From a bacterium UBP3_UBA6266 (lineage in GTDB: Bacteria; Auribacterota; UBA6266), in assembly GCA_002440765.1 (NCBI GenBank), contig DJVC01000109.1:1-32755 (forward strand): a stretch of 32,755 nucleotides of DNA. The letters are read 5' to 3'. The translations under genes and the position numbers were made by a program. Below, one piece after another: positions 14,470 to 23,080 of the stretch. The stretch's first letter is position 1. Each line of letters starts with the position of its first letter. The notes beneath the pieces are model-generated. The model worked only from the letters and a program-made list of their open reading frames with translations. It was not told where the DNA came from and made no database searches.

Positions 14470-16236
14470 ATGTCTTCGCGTATATTAAATGATAGCTTAA
14501 AGGAACAGGTTGCCGAAGCGAATGACATAGTCGAGGTAATTAATGAATATATCCCGCTGAAAAAGGCAGGGAAGAATTATAAGGCCTGTTGTCCTTTTCA
14601 CAGCGAAAAAACGCCGTCTTTCTTCGTGAACAGGGAGAAACAATTATTCCATTGCTTCGGCTGTAAAACATCAGGAGACGTTTTTTCTTTTGTTATGAAA
14701 TATGAAAGCGTTGATTTTTTTTCGGCGCTTAAAAGGCTCGCCGAAAGAGCCGCTATCCCTGTTGTTCTTGACTCCGATAAAGGAGCCGAAGGGGAAAAAG
14801 AAAGATTATATAAATTAAATGAAGAGGTAAACAAATATTATCATCAGATATTAATAGAGCCGACATCCGGTTCCCTCAGGGATTATTTGTATAAAAGGGG
14901 AGTGGATGATGACCAAATCAAACTTTTTAAAATCGGTTATGCCCCTGATTCATGGGATGCCCTGCAGAGATGGGCAAGAACAAGGTCTCTGTCTCAGGAA
15001 GATATGGGTACGCTCGGTTTGATAGTAAAGAGAGATTCTCAGAAGGGGTATTATGACAGGTTCCGCAAAAGGATTATGATTCCGATTACTAATATTACCG
15101 GTAGAATTTCCGGCTTCGGAGGGAGAATTACGGATAATGCTTCCGTTAAATATATGAATTCGCCCGAGTCGCCGATATTCAGCAAAAGCAATATCCTGTT
15201 CGGACTCTTTCATTCAAGGGATTATATTGCGAAAGAGGACACTGCTGTTATAGTGGAGGGTTATTTTGATTTCTTTTCCCTTTTTTCAAGGGGTATAAAA
15301 AATGTGGTGGCATCTCTGGGTACTTCTTTTACCGAGAGCCAGATAAAAATAATAAAACGTTATACGGATAATATTGTAATGGCGTATGATTCTGATACCG
15401 CGGGGCAGAAAGCCTCTCTGAGGGCTTTGGAGATTTTCCTGGCGAATGATATATATGTAAAAGTTATGATTTTGCCCGCGGGAGAAGATCCTGACAGCTT
15501 TATCAGAAAAAACGGGGAAAAGGAATTTCATAAAAGGCTGAGCAGCGCTGTTGACATATTGGATTTTAATTATGAGCTTTTAACCGGAGAGAATGATATA
15601 TCTAAAGATGCAGGTAGGGTAAAAGTCGCAAAATCCATTATAGAGGCTATAAAAAAAGTCCCGTCTGCCATACGTAAAGATATTTATATCAAAAAGTTCT
15701 CCGAAAAACTTATGGTGGATGAACATTTATTCAGGGAGGAGATGCAAAAAATTCCGGATGAATATTATGAAGAAGACGGTACTTTTGAAGAAACCGATAT
15801 GGTTTCTGCCGAAGAGATGCTGCTTTATACCGCGCTTGAAGATATAGAATGTGCGAAAATACTGGCGGAAAATAATCTGAACGAATTATTCGGGAGCCGG
15901 AACCACATTGAATTGGCGGAACAGATAATTTCGGATTACCAAAATGGCAGAAAGTTAGTGAGCTCTCAGATAAAAGGAGACAATAGAGAGAAATTGGTTA
16001 AAACCGCGGCGGGTATACTTATGAGGGGATCATTCCACTCAATGGATAAATTAAAGGCAGCGGGGGATTGTTTGCGCAGAATCCGGTCAGAGAACATTAA
16101 AAAGCGTATTTCGGACATACAGCAACAGATAAAAACAGCTGAGAACAAAGGAGAAACAGATAAAATTCAGAATCTTCTAAAGTTAATTCAGGACCTTAAA
16201 AAGAGTATGAATTTGTTAATTCAGAAATCGGAGTAA
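14470..16236 (+). CDS. dnaG: DNA primase DnaG
   Basis: This 588-residue primase has an N-terminal CHC2 zinc finger (C41-H44...C62-C65), a RNA-polymerase-like core and a TOPRIM domain. The TOPRIM acidic residues are visible as E263 (VIVEGYFDFF) and D307/D309 (MAYDSDTAG). The C-terminal DnaB-interaction region is divergent and helical (about 440-588). It makes RNA primers for replication. The very short predicted leader leaves little room for a ribosome site beyond GGGTGG. rpoD follows after 3 nt, the classical primase-sigma pair; rpsU is absent upstream. Confidence 0.97.
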   Translation: MSSRILNDSLKEQVAEANDIVEVINEYIPLKKAGKNYKACCPFHSEKTPSFFVNREKQLFHCFGCKTSGDVFSFVMKYESVDFFSALKRLAERAAIPVVLDSDKGAEGEKERLYKLNEEVNKYYHQILIEPTSGSLRDYLYKRGVDDDQIKLFKIGYAPDSWDALQRWARTRSLSQEDMGTLGLIVKRDSQKGYYDRFRKRIMIPITNITGRISGFGGRITDNASVKYMNSPESPIFSKSNILFGLFHSRDYIAKEDTAVIVEGYFDFFSLFSRGIKNVVASLGTSFTESQIKIIKRYTDNIVMAYDSDTAGQKASLRALEIFLANDIYVKVMILPAGEDPDSFIRKNGEKEFHKRLSSAVDILDFNYELLTGENDISKDAGRVKVAKSIIEAIKKVPSAIRKDIYIKKFSEKLMVDEHLFREEMQKIPDEYYEEDGTFEETDMVSAEEMLLYTALEDIECAKILAENNLNELFGSRNHIELAEQIISDYQNGRKLVSSQIKGDNREKLVKTAAGILMRGSFHSMDKLKAAGDCLRRIRSENIKKRISDIQQQIKTAENKGETDKIQNLLKLIQDLKKSMNLLIQKSE

Positions 16237-16239
16237 AGG

Positions 16240-17871
16240 ATGAACAGAGAGGAAAGAAACCAGAAAATCAGAGAATTGATTAAAATCAGCAATGAGAAGG
16301 GTTTTCTTACTTATGATGATATTAATAATTCTCTGCCGGATGACACAATATCTTCGGATGAGATAGATTCAATATTGATTCTATTGAGGGGCATGGATAT
16401 TGAAATAGTGGATTCACCCGAAGCTTACAGCAAGGAACCTTCATGGGAAGAAGAACAGGAAAAAGAAAGAAAGCTTTCACGGCTCGAAATACTTGACGAC
16501 CCCGTAAGAATGTATCTGAAGCAAATGGGCCAGGTGCCGCTCCTAACAAGAGAGCAGGAAATAGAAATATCCAAAAGGATTGAACATGCGGAAGAAAATA
16601 TCAGGTCTATGATATTCCTGTTTCCCAATGTATGCAGGGAATTTATCCTATATGCCAAAAGGCTCCAGGCGGGCAAGGACAGATTTGACAGAGTCGTGGT
16701 AGAAAAAAAGGTAGCTAAAAGGGAAGCATATTTGAGCAAAATCGACAGAACCTGCAGGAATGCCGAAAAGTGCGAGAAGAATGTCCTGGATATGGAATCC
16801 AGAATGAAAAAGAAAATTTCCAAAAAAGAAAAAGAAAGAACAAATAAAAAGATATCAAAAGAAAAGGCGAAATTGCTGGATATTCTGCAAAAATTTTATT
16901 TTAAGCAGAGCACGATTGAGGAAATAGGGGAAAGAATCGAAGCCACATGCGATAAAATAAGGGCTGTCAGAAGGATAATAAAACAGCTCGAACATGAACG
17001 GAAAAACAAGGAAAATAAAAAACGTGCTTCCAATGAAAGGAAGAAGTTAAGAAGACTTCAGGGAGCGATAGGCATATCCATAGACCACTTTATAAATTTA
17101 TCTGATGAAATAAGCAAATGGCTGAGAAAGGTCCATGATGCCAAAAGTGAGATGGTTGAAGCCAACCTGCGGCTTGTTATCAGCATAGCGAAAAAATATA
17201 CAAATCGCGGACTTTCCTTTCTTGATTTGATACAGGAAGGTAATATGGGGCTGATGAAAGCCGTTGATAAGTTTGAATATAAGAGGGGTTATAAGTTTTC
17301 GACATATGCTACCTGGTGGATCCGGCAGGCAATCACGAGGTCGATAGCCGATCAGGCAAGAACTATAAGAATACCCGTGCATATGATTGAAACCATCAAT
17401 AAGCTTGTCAGATCTTCAAAAAAACTGGTGCAGGAGCACGGGCGTGAACCTACCGTGGAAGAATTAGCCCGCGAAATGAAAGTGGGTGTTGAAAAAGTCC
17501 GCGGAATCCTGAAAATATCCCAGCATCCTATTTCTCTTCAGACGCCGATCGGGGATAGCGAAGATTCTCACTTCGGGGACTTTATCGAGGATAAAGGAGC
17601 GGAATCGCCTTCCGACGCGACCGGCTATACGCTCTTGAGGGAACAGATAGAAGATGTCCTTAAAACACTTACAAAGAGGGAAGAAAGAGTGTTAATGTTA
17701 AGGTTTGGGATAGGGGATTCTTCTCCAAAGACACTGGAGGAAGTCGGGAAAATATTCGGAGTTACAAGGGAAAGGGTGCGCCAGATCGAAGCTAAAGCCA
17801 TAAGAAAGATGAGGCATCCTATAAGAGCCAAAAAACTCCATGGTTTTCTCGAGGCGGAGGAAAACGAATAA
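16240..17871 (+). CDS. rpoD: RNA polymerase primary sigma factor RpoD (sigma-70)
   Basis: This 543-residue protein has all primary-sigma regions. Region 1.1-like sequence spans about 1-80, and 1.2 includes [22 protein letters not shown] Lys-rich non-conserved helical insert spans about 130-285. Region 2 starts at about 305 ([21 protein letters not shown], then [15 protein letters not shown]). Region 3 holds [20 protein letters not shown], and region 4 has [23 protein letters not shown]. Several TTGACA/TATAAT-like promoters in the window fit its expected specificity. It sits directly behind dnaG and is followed by a tRNA gene with its own promoter. Confidence 0.98.
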   Translation: MNREERNQKIRELIKISNEKGFLTYDDINNSLPDDTISSDEIDSILILLRGMDIEIVDSPEAYSKEPSWEEEQEKERKLSRLEILDDPVRMYLKQMGQVPLLTREQEIEISKRIEHAEENIRSMIFLFPNVCREFILYAKRLQAGKDRFDRVVVEKKVAKREAYLSKIDRTCRNAEKCEKNVLDMESRMKKKISKKEKERTNKKISKEKAKLLDILQKFYFKQSTIEEIGERIEATCDKIRAVRRIIKQLEHERKNKENKKRASNERKKLRRLQGAIGISIDHFINLSDEISKWLRKVHDAKSEMVEANLRLVISIAKKYTNRGLSFLDLIQEGNMGLMKAVDKFEYKRGYKFSTYATWWIRQAITRSIADQARTIRIPVHMIETINKLVRSSKKLVQEHGREPTVEELAREMKVGVEKVRGILKISQHPISLQTPIGDSEDSHFGDFIEDKGAESPSDATGYTLLREQIEDVLKTLTKREERVLMLRFGIGDSSPKTLEEVGKIFGVTRERVRQIEAKAIRKMRHPIRAKKLHGFLEAEENE

Positions 17872-17888
17872 ACAGGATTTATTTATTA

Positions 17889-17916
17889 TTGACACATGTC
17901 TCTTATTTGATAGAAT
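17889..17916 (+). promoter_or_regulatory. Promoter of the tRNA gene
   Basis: TTGACA (17889-17894), a 16-nt spacer and TAGAAT (17911-17916) lie 17 nt before the tRNA 5' end, right after rpoD. Confidence 0.75.
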
Positions 17917-17933
17917 TTCATCTCTGTTTGCGG

Positions 17934-18010
<77 letters not shown>

Positions 18011-18045
18011 GTCCCCCCAAAGGTGTGATAGAGCAATCGAGCAAT

Positions 18046-18066
18046 GCCTGCCCGCCGGCAGGCGGG
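18046..18066. repeat. GC-rich nested palindrome
   Basis: GCCTGCCCGCCGGCAGGC (18046-18063) forms a 7-bp stem. Its 3' part re-uses bases in a second hairpin, CCCGCC-GGCA-GGCGGG (18051-18066). It is much richer in G+C than its surroundings and lacks a T-run, so it does not look like an intrinsic terminator. Its form is that of a dispersed palindromic repeat; other copies cannot be seen in this window. Confidence 0.55.
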
Positions 18067-18111
18067 GAAAATAGAACATTTGGCTCTAAAATCTTCCGCA
18101 CATATCTTTGC

Positions 18112-18140
18112 TTGACACCCCATATGATTTCTTTTAGCAT
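18112..18140 (+). promoter_or_regulatory. Promoter of the coiled-coil/Zn-ribbon gene
   Basis: TTGACA (18112-18117), a 17-nt spacer and TAGCAT (18135-18140) precede a strong AAGGAG ribosome site (about 18161-18166) and the ATG at 18175. Confidence 0.7.
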
Positions 18141-18174
18141 TAGACTTTGTTATTTTTGAAAAGGAGAACCGCGA

Positions 18175-18879
18175 ATGTTAAATGAAATTGAAATTCTTTT
18201 GAAAGTCCAGGAAAAGGATTTAAAAATAATGTCTTTGGAATCCAGATTGAAGGAGAACCCGGAAATAGTTAATAAAGCCAGAAATATATTGCGGGAAGCG
18301 GAAAATGAACTGAAAGCGAAAAGTGATATTTTAAAGAAGCTGCAGGTAGAAAGAAAAGGCAGCGAAATTCAGGTGGAGTCAAATAACGAACAAATCGCGA
18401 AATTGGATTCACAGGCCGGCAGTGTCAAAGATAACAAAACCTATAAAACCATACAGGACGAGATACTTAATCTTAAAGCAAGAATAAGCCTTATTGAAGA
18501 TACGATGCTTGAAAACATGGAAAAATGCGATGAAATCAGTTCCCAGATAAAGGATTTAAAAGAGCAAGCGGTGCGGAGAACGGATGAATTGGAAAAAGCC
18601 GAGGCAAAAGCAAGGAAAGAAAACGGAGATATAGAAAAAGAAATACGTGATTTGAAGGATCTTAAATCTGAAATTGAGAAAAATCTGAGTCCGGAAATCC
18701 TTTCAAGGTATTACCGATTGCTTAATAATAAGAAAGATGCGGTTGTTGTTCCCTCCAGAAAGGGGTCCTGCGGAGGATGTTTTATGGCCTTAACGCCCCA
18801 GGTTATAATGAAGCTCAGATCTGAAATGAAAATAGTTACATGTGAAAGCTGTCAGAGGATTCTTTACTGGGAATCCTGA
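18175..18879 (+). CDS. Coiled-coil protein with C-terminal C4 zinc ribbon (COG1579-like)
   Basis: This 234-residue protein has a long, charged coiled coil (about residues 5-175) and a C-terminal four-cysteine zinc ribbon, CGGCFMALTPQ...CESCQRILYW (about 199-230). It matches the widespread COG1579 family of predicted nucleic-acid-binding proteins. The specific role is not established; a hairpin coil with a terminal zinc ribbon suggests contact with RNA or RNA polymerase. It has its own promoter and ribosome site. The RNase P RNA gene starts 55 nt downstream, a neighbourhood seen for this family in other bacteria. Confidence 0.88.
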   Translation: MLNEIEILLKVQEKDLKIMSLESRLKENPEIVNKARNILREAENELKAKSDILKKLQVERKGSEIQVESNNEQIAKLDSQAGSVKDNKTYKTIQDEILNLKARISLIEDTMLENMEKCDEISSQIKDLKEQAVRRTDELEKAEAKARKENGDIEKEIRDLKDLKSEIEKNLSPEILSRYYRLLNNKKDAVVVPSRKGSCGGCFMALTPQVIMKLRSEMKIVTCESCQRILYWES

Positions 18880-18933
18880 TTTTATGGTATGATCTGAGTA
18901 TAAAGTTCTTTGTTAATCGTAGTGTTCTAATTT

Positions 18934-19413
18934 TCCGACCGGTCGGATAGTCGCTCTCCGTGATAAAAGGTTCAGCCCATGTTAAATTTTGTATTTTCTT
19001 TTATCCTGAGAGAGGAAAGTCTGAACTCCGAAGAGCAGGATGCTGGGTAAAGCCCAGGGGGTATTAAAACCCACGGAAAGTGCAACAGAAAATATACCGC
19101 CCCCTGCAGTTATTTCCAACGCCGGAAATCCTTGGATTTCTTATGCGTAGAAAATGTAAGGGGTAAGGGTGAAAAGGTGAGGTAAGAGCTTACCGCTTTG
19201 ATGGCGACATCAAAGGCAGTGTAAACCCCATCCGGAGCAAGGCCAAATAGGGCATATTAGGGTTGCTCGCCCTGTGCCGGGTTGGCCGCATGAGCGTATA
19301 GGTAACTGTACGCCAAGAGGAATGACTATCGCCCCCGCATTTTTATGCGTATTGCTCAGCATTTTTCAAATGTTATGAGGGGGTAACAGAATTCAGCTTA
19401 TGAACCGGTCGGA
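18934..19413 (+). ncRNA. rnpB: RNase P RNA, bacterial type A
   Basis: The catalytic RNA of RNase P matures tRNA 5' ends. Conserved blocks appear in order: ATAGTCGC after P1, GAGGAAAGTC (19012-19021), GGGTGAAAAGGTGAGGTAAGAGC (read as adjacent blocks of at most 20: GGGTGAAAAG then GTGAGGTAAGAGC), CCGGAGCAAGGCCAAATAGG (19232-19251) and the 3' region around GAGGAATGACTATCGCC and ACAGAATTCAGCTTATG. P1 is TCCGACCGGT (18934-18943) with ACCGGTCGGA (19404-19413). P3 is extended by an 8-bp GATAAAAG/CTTTTATC stem. At about 480 nt it is longer than E. coli's 377, owing to enlarged peripheral helices. The promoter is uncertain; TGGTATGAT at 18885-18893 is a candidate extended -10. Confidence 0.95.
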
Positions 19414-19421
19414 TTTTTTTT
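19404..19421 (+). terminator. rnpB 3' end and T-run
   Basis: The 3' strand of P1 is followed at once by eight T, then further T-rich sequence to about 19442. P1 closure or a local fold could act as the terminator stem. Confidence 0.55.
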
Positions 19422-19516
19422 GTCTTTTTTCATTATTTTTTTTAAAGCCCTCCACTTTTAACCCGCAGTTTATATTCTAAGACGATAGAAAATATTTTCT
19501 TTTTTTAAAAAAAACC

Positions 19517-19580
19517 TTGACATATGGCCTATCCAGGAGTAAATTCATACCATGGTGGAGCAAAGTGGAGTAAAGTGGGG
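19517..19580 (+). promoter_or_regulatory. dcw promoter with three MraZ-type operator boxes
   Basis: TTGACA (19517-19522), a 17-nt spacer and TAAATT (19540-19545) form the promoter. Downstream, TGGAG (19556-19560), TGGAG (19566-19570) and TGGGG (19576-19580) repeat with an exact 10-nt period, like the TGGGN repeats bound by MraZ before its own operon. The last box doubles as the mraZ ribosome binding site, so binding there would affect both transcription and translation. Confidence 0.85.
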
Positions 19581-19585
19581 CTAAT

Positions 19586-20035
19586 ATGTTTTGGGGCGAA
19601 TATTTTCATACGGTTGATGAAAAGGGAAGAATTATCATTCCTTCTAAATTCAGGAATATTCTTGAAAATAAATATATTGAGAGATTTGTAATATTGAAAT
19701 GGCCGGACGGCTGTATTGCCGTTTTTACCGAACAGGGATTTGAAAAAGACGTAAAAAAACCTCTCCGGAAATCCTCATGGGCAAAAGCTTCCTCCAGGGA
19801 CATTAACAGGGCACTTGGAGCTACTGTATCCTTTGCTGATTGCGACAATCAGGGGAGGATAAATATTTCACAGAAACTTCTTGATAGCGCTTACATAAAA
19901 AAAGATGTAGCGGTAATAGGAACAGGGAATCACTTTGAAATATGGGATAAGGATATGTGGTTAAACAGGCAGAAAGATATAAAGATAGAAGAACTTTTGG
20001 AAAAAATCGCAGATAATTTTGGGCAAGAAGAATAA
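19586..20035 (+). CDS. mraZ: Transcriptional regulator MraZ
   Basis: This 149-residue protein has two AbrB/SpoVT-like half-domains. The first contains TVDEKGRIIIPSKFR and the second contains ATVSFADCDNQGRINISQKLL. MraZ forms a ring-shaped oligomer, binds repeats upstream of the dcw operon and represses it. Three such boxes lie just before this start. It leads the cluster in the canonical position, with rsmH next. Confidence 0.97.
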   Translation: MFWGEYFHTVDEKGRIIIPSKFRNILENKYIERFVILKWPDGCIAVFTEQGFEKDVKKPLRKSSWAKASSRDINRALGATVSFADCDNQGRINISQKLLDSAYIKKDVAVIGTGNHFEIWDKDMWLNRQKDIKIEELLEKIADNFGQEE

Positions 20036-20053
20036 AGGCTATGATTGCGGCTT

Positions 20054-21034
20054 ATGACAATTTACGGAGAGGATGCTAATTTTTGCGGGGGTTCGGGCCA
20101 TATTCCTGTTCTATGCAGGGAAGTTATAAGTTCTTTGAGTTGCGGGCAGAAAGGTGTTTTTGTTGATTGTACCTTCGGATCGGGCGGTCATTCAAAAGCA
20201 ATACTTGAATCGAACAGGGAAAACAGGGTGATTGCGCTTGATAAAGACACCGATGCTGTTGAATCAGCAAAAGCAGTTAAGAATGCTTATCGTGAAAGAT
20301 TCAGCATAGTTAAAGCCGGTTTTGAAACACTGGGGGACATTTTGAGTTCACTAAAAATAAGCCGGGTAAACGGATTTGTGTTTGATTTGGGAATGTCTTC
20401 TCTTCAGCTTGACAGCACCTCCCGGGGTTTTAGTTTCAGGTTCGATTCGGAATTGGATATGCGCTTTGACAAGAGCCGTGGGGAAACCGCGGCGGATTTT
20501 CTGAACGGCGCCGATGAAAAAGAATTGCTCAGGGTTTTTTCCTCATACGGGGAAGAACCAAGATCTCTCGCGATAGCCAGAGCCGTGATAACCTACAGAA
20601 AAAAATCCCCCTTAAAAACCACAAAAGATCTTGTTTTGTTAATTGAGCGCATCAAGGGACCCAAAAGAAACAAGATCCATCCCGCTACAAAAATCTTCCA
20701 GGCTTTGAGAATGTATGTAAATAATGAGCTGGAAAATTTAAAAACAGGTCTTAAGCAGGCTTTCCATTACCTGGAGACAGAAGGAAGAATCGCTGTAATA
20801 AGTTTTCATTCTCTTGAAGACAGAATAGTAAAACAATATTTTGCTTATTTGTCTAAAAAATGCATATGTCCTCCCGGACAGCCGATATGCACGTGTAATA
20901 AAGAAGAGGAAGCCCTCACCTTTAAATTGATAAAACCCGCGGAAGAAGAGATAAAAAATAATCCAAGGTCAAGAAGCGCCAAATTAAGAATCGTCGAAAA
21001 GATAAATAAAACAGGAGGTAAAAATGCCGCGTAA
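20054..21034 (+). CDS. rsmH: 16S rRNA (cytosine-1402-N4)-methyltransferase RsmH
   Basis: The protein has the MraW/RsmH pattern: HIPVLCREVISSL at the start, SAM-binding DCTFGSGGHSKAIL (about residues 36-49), DLGMSSLQLD, and RGFSFRFDSELDMRFD. The C-terminal block is AVISFHSLEDRIVKQYF. It methylates C1402 of 16S rRNA. ATG at 20054 is chosen over the in-frame TTG at 20045; neither has a strong ribosome site, so the exact start is uncertain by three codons. It overlaps the FtsL-like gene by 11 nt. Confidence 0.96.
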   Translation: MTIYGEDANFCGGSGHIPVLCREVISSLSCGQKGVFVDCTFGSGGHSKAILESNRENRVIALDKDTDAVESAKAVKNAYRERFSIVKAGFETLGDILSSLKISRVNGFVFDLGMSSLQLDSTSRGFSFRFDSELDMRFDKSRGETAADFLNGADEKELLRVFSSYGEEPRSLAIARAVITYRKKSPLKTTKDLVLLIERIKGPKRNKIHPATKIFQALRMYVNNELENLKTGLKQAFHYLETEGRIAVISFHSLEDRIVKQYFAYLSKKCICPPGQPICTCNKEEEALTFKLIKPAEEEIKNNPRSRSAKLRIVEKINKTGGKNAA

Positions 21035-21335
21035 CAGGAATAGGAAATTGCGTCTTAACACTACGCAGAATTCTATGATGCTGAAGATGATTTCATTTGT
21101 TTCTATTCTTGCCGCATACGGGTTTTTCTTCGTTTGGCAAAATATACAGTGCGTACAGACCGGAGAAAATATCCGGGAACTGGAAGTCCGGCTTAAAAAA
21201 GTTGTTAAGGAAAATAAACGACTGGAGTTTGAAATCACACAGTTAAAAGCTCCGTATAATATCCATAAATCAATTAAAGAACATAATTTGCAGATGGTTG
21301 CCGTAAGAGAGAATCAGATAGTCAAATTAAGATAA
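21024..21335 (+). CDS. ftsL: FtsL-like division protein
   Basis: This 103-residue bitopic protein has a basic N-terminal tail, one membrane helix (about residues 20-40, MISFVSILAAYGFFFVW) and a short leucine-zipper-like coiled coil (about 50-80) outside the membrane. Sequence similarity in this family is weak. The assignment rests on topology, size and position between rsmH and ftsI, where ftsL always lies in dcw clusters. FtsL joins FtsB and FtsQ in activating the FtsWI synthase. AGGAGGT precedes the ATG. Confidence 0.82.
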   Translation: MPRNRNRKLRLNTTQNSMMLKMISFVSILAAYGFFFVWQNIQCVQTGENIRELEVRLKKVVKENKRLEFEITQLKAPYNIHKSIKEHNLQMVAVRENQIVKLR

Positions 21336-21378
21336 GGTTTCTTTCTCATTTTAATAATTACAATTGAGGGTCGGGGGA

Positions 21379-23076
21379 GTGTTAAAGAAATCACATATTT
21401 ACAAGTCGCTCACTTTTTCTGTTCTTATGGTGGGGGCTTTGATTTTCCTTTTGGGAAGGCTTTTCTATCTCCAGACTCAGGAACATGAGAAATATTTTCA
21501 GAAAGCCGAACTCCAGCAGAAAAACAATTCAAAGATAGAGCCGTGCCGCGGGTTTATCTTTGACCGCAGCAGAAAAATCCTCGCAATGTCCGTTGAATCA
21601 CAATCTTTATTTGCCGATCCGCATTTTCTTAAGGACCCTGTTGCAGCCTCGCAGAAATTGTCCGAAATTTTAGGGTTGAATGCCGAAGATATAAAAGAAA
21701 AACTGAGCGGCGACAGACGTTTTGTGTGGATTAAAAGGAAACTAAATAATGAGGAAGCAAGGCTGATAAAAGAGCAGCAGATTGAGGGCCTGTATTTTAT
21801 AGAAGAAATGAAGCGGCGTTATCCTCTCGATTCTGTTTTAGCCAATGTAATAGGTTTTGTGGATATAGATAATAACGGGTTAGAAGGGCTTGAACTTGTC
21901 TGGGATGATACGTTAAAAGGAAAGCCCGGATGGAGAGCTTCCAGAAAAGACGGCAACGGCAATGAAATCATATCCGAGAGAAGAGAGAATGTTGCTCCAG
22001 TTAACGGGAATAATCTGGTCCTTACAATCGACAGTTATATACAGCATGTTTGTGAATCGGCGCTGAAAGAAGGGGTAGAGGAAAACAATGCGGTCGGAGG
22101 CTGTGCCATTGTTGTTGATGTAAATACAGGAAGCGTGATAGCAATGGCCAATTATCCGACTTATTTATCGGGTAACCCCTCAAAGTTCCCGCCCGGGAAC
22201 AGAAGAAACCGGTGTATTACAGATATTTTTGAACCCGGATCCACCTTCAAAGCTTTGACCGGCGCGGCAGCTCTGGATGAAGGGATAACCTCGTTAAATG
22301 ACTTTTTTGATTGTGAAAACGGGAATTTCCCTTACGGAGGTTTTATTCTTCACGATGTCCATCCTTACGGTATGCTCACTTTTAAGGAGTTGATACAGAA
22401 GTCTTCAAATATCGGGATTGCCAAAGTCGCGATAAAAATGGGGGAAAAATCCTTTTACGGATATCTGGAAAAATACGGTTTCGGGAAGACCACCGGAATA
22501 GGACTTCCCGGCGAAGTAAGGGGTATTTTGAGACCGTTAAAAAATTGGTCAAAAGTATCCATAGCGAGAATACCGATGGGACAGGGAATCTCCGTTACAC
22601 CCATACAGCTTATAACAGCTTTTTCTTCGGTTGTAAACGGCGGGAAATTATTCAAACCTTACATTATAGACCGTATTGAATCACCCGAAGGTGAAGTGGT
22701 AAAGGAATTCGGAAAAGAAAAATTCATAAGGGTGATATCCGAGTCGGCATCCGGTGATATTGTCGAAGCCATGTGCGCGGTCATTTCATCAGAAGGAACC
22801 GCTCCTAAAGCCAGGATAAAAGGTTATTCGGTAGGGGGAAAAACCGGAACAGCCCAAAAAGTGGAAAACGGCAGGTATTCTCATGAAAAATTCTTTTCTT
22901 CGTTTATCGGGTTTGCCACCGCGACAAAACCGAGTTATGCGGTGCTGGTAGTGATAGATGAACCAAAGCCAAGGTATTACGGGGGAACGGTCGCGGCTCC
23001 CGTATTCAGGAAAATAATGGAAGTAGTGCTGAGTTATTATGAAGTTCCGGTAGACAGGCCCGAAGAGGTTAGTTAG
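21379..23076 (+). CDS. ftsI: Septal peptidoglycan transpeptidase FtsI (PBP3)
   Basis: This class B penicillin-binding protein has an N-terminal membrane helix, a dimerisation/pedestal domain (about residues 45-225, with RGFIFDRSRKILAMSVE) and the transpeptidase domain. Its active-site motifs are S288-T-F-K291, S342-S-N344 and K488-T-G490. It lacks PASTA domains. It crosslinks septal peptidoglycan with FtsW. GTG at 21379 is preferred because GAGGG lies 9 nt before it; a TTG at 21364 has no ribosome site. murE starts 4 nt after the stop. Confidence 0.95.
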   Translation: MLKKSHIYKSLTFSVLMVGALIFLLGRLFYLQTQEHEKYFQKAELQQKNNSKIEPCRGFIFDRSRKILAMSVESQSLFADPHFLKDPVAASQKLSEILGLNAEDIKEKLSGDRRFVWIKRKLNNEEARLIKEQQIEGLYFIEEMKRRYPLDSVLANVIGFVDIDNNGLEGLELVWDDTLKGKPGWRASRKDGNGNEIISERRENVAPVNGNNLVLTIDSYIQHVCESALKEGVEENNAVGGCAIVVDVNTGSVIAMANYPTYLSGNPSKFPPGNRRNRCITDIFEPGSTFKALTGAAALDEGITSLNDFFDCENGNFPYGGFILHDVHPYGMLTFKELIQKSSNIGIAKVAIKMGEKSFYGYLEKYGFGKTTGIGLPGEVRGILRPLKNWSKVSIARIPMGQGISVTPIQLITAFSSVVNGGKLFKPYIIDRIESPEGEVVKEFGKEKFIRVISESASGDIVEAMCAVISSEGTAPKARIKGYSVGGKTGTAQKVENGRYSHEKFFSSFIGFATATKPSYAVLVVIDEPKPRYYGGTVAAPVFRKIMEVVLSYYEVPVDRPEEVS

Positions 23077-23080
23077 AGAA

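Noticed and set aside
16240..17871. Alternative sigma factor as the target of the partner-switching module
   Set aside because: Regions 1.1 to 4 and the position after dnaG mark it as the primary RpoD, not a stress sigma factor.
18046..18066. GC-rich hairpin as a terminator for the tRNA transcript
   Set aside because: It is followed by GGGGAAAATAG, without a T-run, so it does not fit an intrinsic terminator.
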